A DNA stretch of 8,807 bases from Christensenella sp. UBA7597 (GTDB lineage Bacteria > Bacillota > Clostridia > Christensenellales > Borkfalkiaceae): positions 1 through 8,807 of the forward strand of contig DLQW01000006.1 in the NCBI GenBank assembly GCA_002474405.1. Reading direction: 5' to 3'. The notes under the pieces were generated by a model. That model was given only the letters and a program-made list of their open reading frames with translations, was not told the origin of the DNA and did not search any database. A program made the position numbers and the translations under genes. Shown piece by piece: positions 1-5,972 of the stretch (positions are counted from its first letter, which is position 1; the number at the start of each line of letters is the position of its first letter).

Positions 1-319
1 ATGCGGGGAAATCCGTTGCGGCGGGTGCCGTTTGTTGCGCCTCTTGTTGTGCCGCTGCGGCGGCTTTGGCTGCCTGCCGCGCCGCTTCTTTTGCCACAAG
101 GCGTTGTTTCGCCTCTTCCATCATCTTCTTTTGATCTTCGGGAGAAGCGCAGCCGCCGTGGCATTTACCGCACAGCGCGCAGCTCTTGCAGCCCGCGCCG
201 CAGGAGGATTTGCCCTGTTTTTTATCTTTAATCAGTTTTACGGCGATTGCCGCAAGCGCCGCGAATAAAACCACGGAGATTATGATTGTTGCCAGATTGT
301 TCTGAATCCATTGCCACAT
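1..319 (-). CDS. FeoB-associated Cys-rich membrane protein (3' end off the window)
   Basis: Small membrane protein of the kind usually found next to feoB; its exact role in Fe(II) uptake is not established. Read on the minus strand from ATG at 319, it gives 106 residues with no stop before the window edge, so it is partial. Residues 9-30 form one hydrophobic membrane segment (LATIIISVVLFAALAAIAVKL region), followed by a Lys-rich stretch and a Cys cluster at residues 40, 44, 47, 50, 53 and 57 (CGAGCKSCALCGKCHGGC), which could bind metal. After residue 60 the protein is Ala/Gln/Lys/Glu-rich and probably helical; this tail is longer than the short family members of about 50-70 residues. The start is set by AGGAGGTG at 326-333, six bases upstream. 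It lies downstream of feoB in the same direction, but about 560 bp away, beyond a terminator and a repeat block. Confidence 0.85.
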   Translation of the reverse strand, partial: MWQWIQNNLATIIISVVLFAALAAIAVKLIKDKKQGKSSCGAGCKSCALCGKCHGGCASPEDQKKMMEEAKQRLVAKEAARQAAKAAAAAQQEAQQTAPAATDFPA

Positions 320-339
320 AAAAGGCACCTCCTCAGATT

Positions 340-367
340 ATTGTAAGTATTTTTTCGGCGATTTAAA
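340..367 (-). promoter_or_regulatory. Possible promoter of the Cys-rich membrane protein
   Basis: On the minus strand there is a -10-like TACAAT (345-340) and a weaker -35-like TTTAAA (367-362), with a 16-bp spacer. The gene starts at 319. A separate promoter is plausible because feoB ends in its own terminator about 500 bp upstream. The -35 match is only 4 of 6, so this is tentative. Confidence 0.35.
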
Positions 368-459
368 CGGTTTGAAAAAATAAATTTTTTGCAGACATAG
401 GGGGAAATGATATAAGTTTTAAACAGACCTCTCTCGGCTCGCTTATGCTCGCCACTCTC

Positions 460-507
460 CCCAAAGGGGAAAGCAAGTACGGGAGCTGCTCGCCACTCTA
501 CTTGCCG
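460..507. repeat. Direct repeat, copy 1 of an 81-bp-spaced pair
   Basis: These 48 bp match 541-588 with 5 mismatches at an offset of exactly 81 bp. Each copy contains a possible outer stem: CAAGTA with TACTTG here, and CGAGTA with TACTTG in the other copy. The difference changes an A-T pair to a G-T wobble, so pairing is kept. Confidence 0.7.
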
Positions 508-536
508 AGATTGCCTTAAAACGGCAATTCGACAAG
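501..536. repeat. Imperfect inverted repeat (hairpin)
   Basis: CTTGCCGAGATTGCC (501-515) can pair with GGCAATTCGACAAG (523-536) across a short A/T-rich loop, with one bulge and one mismatch or wobble. No T-tract follows on either strand, so it does not look like a terminator. Confidence 0.6.
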
Positions 537-540
537 GGTT

Positions 541-588
541 CCCAAAGGGGAAAGCGAGTACGGGAGCTTCGCGCCGCTTTACTTGCCG
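541..588. repeat. Direct repeat, copy 2 of an 81-bp-spaced pair
   Basis: This is the second copy of the 48-bp unit at 460-507. The two copies flank the hairpin at 501-536, so the block looks like a partial tandem duplication of a hairpin module. Confidence 0.7.
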
Positions 589-832
589 TGTTGTGGATAA
601 CGGCACCCCTCACCACCTTGCTTCAAAAGGAGCCTCCCCCCAAGGGGAAGCCGCGTAGCGGCTGACAATTTTTGCCGAAAAAAATGAAGTTCGCTGAATT
701 TTTTTTCAGGCAAGGGAAAGCCTCAATTTAAGGCAGAAATCTGAATTGACCTCTCTCGGCTCACTGTCGTTCGCCACTCTCCCCAAAGGGGAAAGCAAGG
801 GGACGGCGGTTCGTTTTTGCCGATAAAGAAAT

Positions 833-865
833 CCTCTCCCCGAAAGTTGCGGATTCGGGGAGAGG
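833..865 (-). terminator. Intrinsic terminator of the feo operon
   Basis: CCTCTCCCCGAA (833-844) pairs perfectly with TTCGGGGAGAGG (854-865) around a 9-nt loop, giving a 12-bp GC-rich stem 15 nt past the feoB stop codon. On the minus strand it is followed by ATTTCTTTATC, a moderate rather than perfect T-tract. Confidence 0.75.
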
Positions 866-879
866 GGGAAAAGCAGGAA

Positions 880-3420
880 TTATTTCGTTACTTTTACCTT
901 TTGTTCAAGGTGTTCCGCTTCTTTATAGGGGCGAACCAGCAGGTACACGATGCCGGCAATCAAAGCCAGAGCAAGGATGAACGTAAGCACGCCTACGAAG
1001 CCGCCTACCGCGTTATGATTGAACATTGAGAACACGTTGTAGAAGATGAACGAGATTACGTACGCGAATCCGCACTGATAGCCGATGGCGCCCCACGTCC
1101 ATTTCGGGTTGTTCATTTCACGCTTGATTGCGCCGATAGCCGCGAAGCAGGGTGCGCAAAGCAGGTTGAAGATAAGGAACGAATAGCCGCTGATCTTCGT
1201 GAACGCTTCCGCGATGCCTGCGGAATCGCCGTAAAGAATACCCATCGTGGCAACGATGTTTTCCTTTGCCACAAGTCCCGTAACCGAAGCCACGGTTGCT
1301 TGCCAGTTGCCGAAGCCGATAGGCGCGAAAATCCATTTCAGCGCGTTGCCGATCTTGGCAAGGATGCTGCCGTCGATGGCTTCTTCGTCGAGAAGTCCGA
1401 ACGAGCCTTCAGCCCAGCCGAAGCGGCTCAGGAACCAGATAACCACGGTGGAAAGCAGAATGATCGTACCCGCTTTCTTGATGAAAGACCAGCCTCTTTC
1501 CCACATGCTGCGAAGCACGTTCTTCACAGAGGGAAGGTGGTATGCGGGAAGCTCCATAACGAACGGAGCGGGATCGCCCGCGAAGGCTTTCGTCTTTTTA
1601 AGAATGATACCGGAAATAATGATGGCGCCCATACCGAGGAAGTACGCGGAGGGAGCAACCCACCATGCGCCGCCGAAGATAACGCCCGCGATCATCGCGA
1701 TGAACGGTACTTTCGCGCCGCAGGGGATGAACGTCGTCGTCATAATCGTCATACGTCTGTCGCGCTCGCTTTCAATCGTACGCGAAGCCATGATGCCGGG
1801 AATACCGCAGCCCGTGCCGATCAGCATAGGAATGAACGATTTGCCGGATAAGCCGAATTTACGGAAGATTCTGTCCAGCACGAACGCGATACGCGCCATG
1901 TAGCCGCAGCCTTCGAGGAAGGCAAGGAAGATGAACAGAACGAAAATCTGAGGAACGAAGCCGAGCACCGCGCCTACGCCGCCGATGATGCCGTCTACAA
2001 GAAGGCTTTCCAGCCAGGGCGCGCAACCCGCTTTTTCAAGCCCTTCGGTGGCAAGTGCGGGAATACCCATCACCCATACGCCGTAGTCGGCGGGATCGGG
2101 TTCCGCAAACTCGTATTCGACGAGAATGCCGTTTACCATGGTAAGGGAATAGGGGGAGTCTTTCGTGGTAACGTTGTAGTAAGCGGTTTTTTCGCTTTCC
2201 ACAAGCGTTTCTTCGTCGGTTACGGTGTAGGTGATTTCCGCATAGCCGTCAAGCGTTTTCACGTCTTCTACGAATTTCGCAACCGCCGTTTTTGCCGCTT
2301 CCGCATCGAAATCTTCGCTTTCGGTATCGATAGCCGCTTCTAAGGATTCGGTATCGTAGCCTTTTTCTTTCGCAAAGTCTATGTAAGCGGAAAGCACTTC
2401 GTCGGCGCCGCCGAAATCTTCGGAAGCCGCTTCGTATTTGCTCTGACCGATGCCGAGAAGGTGGAAGCCGTCGCCGAACACGCCGTCGTTCACCCAGTCG
2501 GTAGCCCAGCCGCCCACCGTGGTTACGGAAATGAAGTATACAAGGAACATAATCACCGCGAAAATGGGAAGCGCCCAGATGCGGTGCGTTAAAACGCGGT
2601 CGATTTTATCGGACGTGGTCATTTTTACCTTGCTCTTCTTTTTATAGCAGGCTTTGATGACTTCGCCGACGAATACGTAACGCTCGTTGGTGATGATGCT
2701 TTCCGCGTCGTCGTCCAGTTCTTTTTCCGCCGCGACGATGTCCGTTTCGATATGATCGAGCGTTTCCTGAGGCAGGTTGAGTTTCGCGCGCGCTTTTTCG
2801 TCGCGTTCGAAGAGTTTTACCGCGTACCAGCGCTGCTCGTTTTCGGGCAGGTTATGTACCGCCGCTTCTTCGATGTGCGCGATGGCGTGTTCCACAACGC
2901 CCGAATAGGTGTGATGGGGAACGGTTTTGCCTGCTTTCGCCGCAGCGATCGCCGCTTCCGCCGCTTCCATGATGCCTTCGTTTTTCAGGGCGGAAATTTC
3001 CACCACTTTGCAGCCGAGCTGACGGGAAAGTTCGTCGATGTTGATTTTATCGCCCGCTTTTCTTACGACGTCCATCATGTTGATGGCGATGACGACGGGC
3101 AAGCCCGCTTCCATCAGCTGCGTGGTAAGATACAGGTTTCTTTCGAGGTTCGAGCCGTCGACGATGTTTAAAATTACGTCCGGCTTTTCGTCGATGAGGT
3201 AGTTACGCGCAACCACTTCTTCGAGGGTGTAGGGGGAAAGCGAATAAATGCCGGGAAGGTCTACCACCGTAACGCCGTCATGTTTTTTCAGCTTGCCTTC
3301 TTTCTTTTCCACGGTAACCCCCGGCCAGTTACCCACGAATTGGTTCGAGCCGGTGAGGGCGTTGAACAACGTGGTTTTACCGCTGTTGGGATTGCCCGCG
3401 AGAGCAATTCTTAAATCCAT
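880..3420 (-). CDS. feoB: Ferrous iron transporter FeoB, with a large extracytoplasmic insertion
   Basis: Inner-membrane Fe(II) permease with an N-terminal cytoplasmic G domain. Of 846 residues, the G domain shows a P-loop GNPNSGKT (9-16), the G2 Thr in GVTVE (36), DLPG (54-57), NMMD (114-117) and SAL (143-145). A helical regulatory region follows to about 270. The permease begins with a membrane helix at about 281-303. Family signatures are GTGCGIPGIMASR (535-547), IPCGAKVPFIAMIAG (565-579) and the CAPCFAAIGAIKRE segment (755-768); a last helix lies near 807-829. Between the first helix and the LLVDGIIGGVGAVLGFVPQ segment there are about 150 acidic residues (about 312-466), well above the short loop usual in FeoB, which explains the length above the typical 650-770. 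The start is supported by GGAGG 10 nt upstream. It lies 57 bp after feoA in the same operon, whose promoter region carries DtxR-like operators, so iron repression is likely. Confidence 0.97.
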   Translation of the reverse strand: MDLRIALAGNPNSGKTTLFNALTGSNQFVGNWPGVTVEKKEGKLKKHDGVTVVDLPGIYSLSPYTLEEVVARNYLIDEKPDVILNIVDGSNLERNLYLTTQLMEAGLPVVIAINMMDVVRKAGDKINIDELSRQLGCKVVEISALKNEGIMEAAEAAIAAAKAGKTVPHHTYSGVVEHAIAHIEEAAVHNLPENEQRWYAVKLFERDEKARAKLNLPQETLDHIETDIVAAEKELDDDAESIITNERYVFVGEVIKACYKKKSKVKMTTSDKIDRVLTHRIWALPIFAVIMFLVYFISVTTVGGWATDWVNDGVFGDGFHLLGIGQSKYEAASEDFGGADEVLSAYIDFAKEKGYDTESLEAAIDTESEDFDAEAAKTAVAKFVEDVKTLDGYAEITYTVTDEETLVESEKTAYYNVTTKDSPYSLTMVNGILVEYEFAEPDPADYGVWVMGIPALATEGLEKAGCAPWLESLLVDGIIGGVGAVLGFVPQIFVLFIFLAFLEGCGYMARIAFVLDRIFRKFGLSGKSFIPMLIGTGCGIPGIMASRTIESERDRRMTIMTTTFIPCGAKVPFIAMIAGVIFGGAWWVAPSAYFLGMGAIIISGIILKKTKAFAGDPAPFVMELPAYHLPSVKNVLRSMWERGWSFIKKAGTIILLSTVVIWFLSRFGWAEGSFGLLDEEAIDGSILAKIGNALKWIFAPIGFGNWQATVASVTGLVAKENIVATMGILYGDSAGIAEAFTKISGYSFLIFNLLCAPCFAAIGAIKREMNNPKWTWGAIGYQCGFAYVISFIFYNVFSMFNHNAVGGFVGVLTFILALALIAGIVYLLVRPYKEAEHLEQKVKVTK

Positions 3421-3477
3421 ATAGGTGCCTCCGTTTTAATTTTTTAATGATTTTCGAATTTGGTTTTTGAAAAGCGC

Positions 3478-3711
3478 TTACGCCTGCACTTCTTCCACAA
3501 GAATCTTTTCGGCGTCTGCTTTACGAAGAGAGAGTTCGTAATCGCGAAGCGTGATCTGAATGGGATCGCCGAGGGGGGCTACCTTTCTGATGGTGAGCAC
3601 GGTGCCTTTCGTGATGCCCATATCCATAATCCGCCGTTTGATTGCGCCTTCGCCTTCGATTTTCGCTACTTTGAGCGTCGAGCCGATTTTGCTTTCTTTC
3701 AACGTCTGCAT
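3478..3711 (-). CDS. feoA: Ferrous iron transport protein FeoA
   Basis: Small cytoplasmic SH3-like protein of the FeoA family, thought to support FeoB function. The 77 residues match the family: IKRRIMDMGITKGTVLTI (24-41), then the signature APLGDPIQITLRDYELSLRKADAEKI. The usual length is 75-85, so it is complete. AAGGAG lies 7 nt before the ATG. It sits between the second feoA-like gene (68 bp upstream) and feoB (57 bp downstream), all in one direction, which fits a single operon. Confidence 0.95.
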   Translation of the reverse strand: MQTLKESKIGSTLKVAKIEGEGAIKRRIMDMGITKGTVLTIRKVAPLGDPIQITLRDYELSLRKADAEKILVEEVQA

Positions 3712-3779
3712 TGTGTTTTCTCCTTATACATTTTTTTATTTTTTCCGATTTTGCAAAGCGGCGCTGCCGCAGGGCGCGA

Positions 3780-3992
3780 TTATATGTAAATTTTCTGCGC
3801 CATTTCTTTGGCAAGCGCCACGCGCGTATCTTTTACGTTTACAATCACGTTGCCCGCCATGGAGGTTACCACCGTAACGGTGCCGCCCACCACGAAGCCG
3901 AGGTCGGAAAGGTGCTTTTTCATTTCGGGCAATCCGCCGATTTTTTTGATAATGTTTTCTTCGCCTGCGTTCGCCATCAATAAAGGCATCAT
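3780..3992 (-). CDS. Second FeoA-domain protein, first gene of the feo operon
   Basis: A 70-residue FeoA-domain protein. Family features are LPEMKKHLSDLGFVVGGTVTVV (about 21-42), then NVIVNVKDTRVALAKEMAQKI, in the same strand order as FeoA. It lacks the PLGDP segment seen in the neighbouring FeoA, so the two are probably not interchangeable; paired FeoA proteins are common in clostridial feo operons. The first ATG (3992) has AGGAG 11 nt upstream, and a second in-frame ATG directly follows, so the true start could be 3 bases later. It is the first gene after the operon promoter. Between it and feoA is a short hairpin (GCGGC-GCT-GCCGC, 3758-3770) without a clear T-tract. Confidence 0.9.
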   Translation of the reverse strand: MMPLLMANAGEENIIKKIGGLPEMKKHLSDLGFVVGGTVTVVTSMAGNVIVNVKDTRVALAKEMAQKIYI

Positions 3993-4031
3993 TTCTTTTT
4001 TCGCTCCTGTACTTTCGTTTGCCGCGTTTTA

Positions 4032-4049
4032 GGTTGCTTTTTGCTAACC
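4032..4049. promoter_or_regulatory. Candidate DtxR-family operator, distal copy (imperfect)
   Basis: GGTTGCT-TTTT-GCTAACC has one perfect half-site (GCTAACC) and one degenerate one, with the same 18-bp layout as the copy at 4066-4083. It starts 34 bp from that copy and lies in the 5' untranslated region of the feo operon. Confidence 0.55.
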
Positions 4050-4065
4050 CGACGGTATATCTATC

Positions 4066-4083
4066 GGTTAGCCCTCGCTAACC
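4066..4083. promoter_or_regulatory. Candidate DtxR-family operator, promoter-proximal copy
   Basis: GGTTAGC-CCTC-GCTAACC is a perfect 7-bp inverted repeat with a 4-bp centre. The half-sites match the arms of the known DtxR/IdeR box TTAGGTTAGSCTAACCTAA, but the spacing is wider. It lies immediately after the predicted feo transcription start (about 4084), a position where a bound repressor would block initiation or early elongation. The divergent gene encodes a DtxR-family regulator. Confidence 0.7.
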
Positions 4084-4090
4084 ATTATCT

Positions 4091-4119
4091 ATTATATGCG
4101 AATGTGATAGGTTTGTCAA
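4091..4119 (-). promoter_or_regulatory. Promoter of the feo operon (sigma-A type)
   Basis: On the minus strand, TTGACA (4119-4114), a 17-bp spacer and TATAAT (4096-4091) match the consensus exactly. A/T-rich DNA lies upstream of the -35. The predicted start is near 4084, about 90 nt before the first gene, leaving a 5' leader that contains both candidate operators. So strong a core promoter suggests control mainly by repression. Confidence 0.9.
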
Positions 4120-4198
4120 GAGAAAAACGAGGGATTTGTGAAAAAAAGTAAAAAAATTTTTTCATAAGGGAAAAATGGTGAAAACGAACGGTTTTTTG

Positions 4199-4227
4199 TT
4201 GTAAAATAAAAAAAAGTATGTTATACT
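4199..4227 (+). promoter_or_regulatory. Promoter of the DtxR-family regulator gene
   Basis: TTGTAA (4199-4204), a 17-bp spacer and TATACT (4222-4227) lie about 50 bp before the regulator ATG. No GGTTAGC half-site lies near it, so direct autoregulation is not evident. It is divergent from the feo promoter. Confidence 0.65.
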
Positions 4228-4278
4228 TTAAAAAACAGGCGCGGAAACGCAAAGTTTTTCGTGCCGCAGGGAGAAATT

Positions 4279-4659
4279 ATGCAGTTACAGGAATCGGGGG
4301 AAATGTATCTCGAATGTATCTTGCGTTTATCGCGCGAGATAGGAAACGTGCGTTCGATCGACATCGGGGAGTACCGCGGATTTTCAAAGCCGAGCATTTC
4401 CCGCGCGATGAAGCATCTGAAAGAGGGCGGCTTTATCAACGTGGACGAAAACGGGTTTATCACGCTGACCGAATCCGGGCGAGCCGTGGCGGATAAAATT
4501 TACGAACGTCACACCGTGCTTTCCGATTTGTTCGAAAGACTGGGCGTGCCCGAAGAAATCGCCGCGGAGGACGCGTGCCGCATCGAACACGTGATTTCGG
4601 ACGAATCGTTTGCGGCGATTAAAAGGTTCATCCGCGAAGAGGGCGACCTGATTAAATAA
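4279..4659 (+). CDS. DtxR/IdeR-family iron-dependent transcriptional repressor (short form)
   Basis: Cytoplasmic metal-dependent DNA-binding repressor, probably the regulator of the divergent feo operon. The 126 residues hold an N-terminal winged helix (recognition helix region SKPSISRAMKHLKEGG, 36-51) and the dimerisation/metal domain (about 70-120). Ligand positions align with DtxR: M9 in GEMYLE (DtxR M10), C100, E103 and H104 in DACRIEHVISDE (DtxR C102, E105, H106). This Met/Cys set points to iron rather than MntR-type manganese sensing. Of the ancillary-site ligands, H78 is kept, while the E83 and H98 equivalents appear to be Ser and Ala. There is no C-terminal SH3-like domain, which longer family members have. 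ATG 4279 is chosen because AGGGAG lies 5 nt upstream; a GTG at 4261 would add 6 residues but has no such site. Confidence 0.9.
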   Translation: MQLQESGEMYLECILRLSREIGNVRSIDIGEYRGFSKPSISRAMKHLKEGGFINVDENGFITLTESGRAVADKIYERHTVLSDLFERLGVPEEIAAEDACRIEHVISDESFAAIKRFIREEGDLIK

Positions 4660-4763
4660 CCGGCGGAAAACATAGTAACCGCTTTTAAAGTGTGCCCGCC
4701 TGCGTGCGTTCACGTGCCTGTGCGTGCGCCCGCGCGAAGAAAATAAGGAAAACGCGGCGACAA

Positions 4764-4801
4764 TTTTACGGATAAACTTCGGTTTTACGAATAAACTTCG
4801 G
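4764..4801. repeat. 19-bp tandem duplication covering the WYL-gene stop codon
   Basis: TTTTACGGATAAACTTCGG (4764-4782) is followed directly by TTTTACGAATAAACTTCGG (4783-4801), with one mismatch. On the minus strand the unit carries the codons for the last residues and the TAA stop of the WYL regulator. The unit is not a multiple of three, so the extra copy lies outside the reading frame and downstream of the stop. Confidence 0.85.
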
Positions 4802-5810
4802 CGACGGCGGCGGCAAGTTCCGCCGTCTTTTTTTGCAGTTCCGCGGGTTCCAGCACTTTTACGCCCGCGCCGAGGCTGAGTATTTTTTTTGCCAGCACGT
4901 CGTCTACGGGCAACGTGGTTTCGGCAATCCATGTTTCTTCGCGCGTTCCGTCAGGGGCGTTCGTTGCGTTTTCCGCTTCGCTTTCCGCGCCGTTTTTCGC
5001 GCCGCCGGCTGCAGTGTTCTTTGCTTCGGCGTTTTCGCAAAGCGGGCGCAGATTTTCGCAGCCGAGCCAATCCTGCACGTCGGCATAGGCGGATTTTTTC
5101 ACTTCCAGTTTTACGGGCGCGCTGACGGGGGAATCCCAGTAGTGCAGCGGAATATCGTCGCGCGTGATTTCGCGGCGGGTAAACGTTTCGCCCGTTAAAA
5201 ACGCGGAATACACCCGCCCGATGCGGAAGAGGCGGAACGCCTGCTGTTTGCGGCAGAACGCGTATACGTACCAGACGTTCTGTTTGTAAATTAAAATATG
5301 CGGCTCGGTTTTACGCACCGTGCGCTCGCCCTCGCGCGAAACGTAGTCGATTTCGATGACTTCGCAGTTTTTCGCCGCGTTTTCGAACAGGCGGATTTTT
5401 TCGGAAAGCGATTTCGAATCTCCCCACGAGCCGCTGTCGATTAAAAGATAATTCGCCTCCCCCGAAAAGAAAAGCTGCTTTTCGTCGGTTTTTCTTTGCG
5501 CGGCGAGCTTTTTGCGCACGTTTAAAAAGCGTTCTTCGGGCAGCTGCGAATACATGGCTTCCAGCGCTTCGTCCGCCGCTTCGTATTCCTCTTTCGAAAG
5601 CAAGCCGACGGGCAGTTTGTAGGCGTCCGAAATATAAATGCCGCCCGTCCGCCCGGACTGCGTTTCCACGGGAACGTTCAGCGAAAGCACGTCTACATAG
5701 CGGAACACCGTGCGGACGGAAATTTTGTATTTTTGCGCGAAATATTGCGCCGTCAGTTTGCGGTGATTCAGAAGTTCGAAAAGCATATCCGTGGCAATGT
5801 CGAATTTCAT
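4785..5810 (-). CDS. WYL-domain helix-turn-helix transcriptional regulator
   Basis: YafY-like regulator of 341 residues; WYL domains are thought to sense nucleic acid or nucleotide ligands, and the target here is unknown. Residues 1-60 form a winged helix of the HTH_11 type (FELLNHRKLTAQYFAQKYKISVRTVFRYVDVL, then a GRTGGIYI wing). The WYL domain covers about 148-215, with IDYVSREGERTVRKTEPHI, the WYVYAFCRKQQAFRLFRIGR segment and Arg residues typical of the family. A C-terminal WCX-like region (about 230-325) is interrupted by a low-complexity Ala/Glu/Asn/Gly insert at about 260-292. GGAGGC lies shortly upstream of the ATG and a good promoter precedes it. The gene is divergent from a small hypothetical gene and convergent with the DtxR gene, and no target is evident from context. 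Confidence 0.92.
   Translation of the reverse strand: MKFDIATDMLFELLNHRKLTAQYFAQKYKISVRTVFRYVDVLSLNVPVETQSGRTGGIYISDAYKLPVGLLSKEEYEAADEALEAMYSQLPEERFLNVRKKLAAQRKTDEKQLFFSGEANYLLIDSGSWGDSKSLSEKIRLFENAAKNCEVIEIDYVSREGERTVRKTEPHILIYKQNVWYVYAFCRKQQAFRLFRIGRVYSAFLTGETFTRREITRDDIPLHYWDSPVSAPVKLEVKKSAYADVQDWLGCENLRPLCENAEAKNTAAGGAKNGAESEAENATNAPDGTREETWIAETTLPVDDVLAKKILSLGAGVKVLEPAELQKKTAELAAAVAEVYS
4803..4834 (+). terminator. Intrinsic terminator of the DtxR-family gene, inside the convergent WYL gene
   Basis: GACGGCGG (4803-4810) pairs with CCGCCGTC (4820-4827) around a 9-nt loop, followed by seven T. It is about 145 nt past the regulator stop and is the first good plus-strand terminator. It overlaps the last codons of the convergent gene, so one sequence serves as terminator on one strand and coding DNA on the other. 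Confidence 0.75.
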
Positions 5811-5850
5811 AGGGTGCCTCCGTAAAAATTTTTTTTAATTTTCACTAATT

Positions 5851-5879
5851 ATTTTATAAAAAGCGCAGGCGTATGTCAA
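5851..5879 (-). promoter_or_regulatory. Promoter of the WYL regulator gene
   Basis: On the minus strand, TTGACA (5879-5874), a 17-bp spacer and TAAAAT (5856-5851) lie about 40 bp before the start codon. The -35 is perfect and the -10 matches at 5 of 6. Confidence 0.8.
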
Positions 5880-5972
5880 GTTTTTTGTGATAAAATAGAG
5901 TCGAAAAGCATAAAAATATGGTCGGACGGCAAAAAAAATTGATTTTTGCGCGACTGCGGAGGAAAAACGGAT

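Larger units (their letters stand above)
426..799. repeat. Intergenic block of palindromic dispersed-type repeats
   Basis: This stretch between feoB and the Cys-rich gene has no supportable gene. It holds two 52-bp copies (426-477 and 748-799) that start GACCTCTCTCGGCTC and end in CGCCACTCTCCCC AAA GGGGAAAGCAAG; the only five differences fall at copy positions 16-23. A second repeat pair occurs at 460-507 and 541-588. Several self-complementary parts are present: TCCCC-AAA-GGGGA in both 52-bp copies, an imperfect 36-nt hairpin at 501-536, and AGCCGC-GTA-GCGGCT at 649-663. A further module at about 601-665 combines a purine-rich strand (GGTGGTGAGGGG on the minus strand) with a C/G-run hairpin. 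From memory, similar modules are scattered between genes in many clostridial genomes; I could not run a search. Confidence 0.75.

Noticed and set aside
280..606. Minus-strand open frame of 108 codons across the repeat block
   Set aside because: Its protein reflects the nucleotide repeats (similar segments appear twice), it overlaps the start of the Cys-rich gene in another frame, and it has no ribosome binding site.
426..799. CRISPR-like array from repeated 48-52 bp units
   Set aside because: There are too few copies, irregular spacing, internal hairpins and no unique spacers of constant length; no cas genes are present.
1247..1903. Long open frames antisense to feoB (1247-1903 and 1300-1851)
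   Set aside because: They mirror the codon bias of feoB, have no ribosome binding sites and resemble no known proteins.
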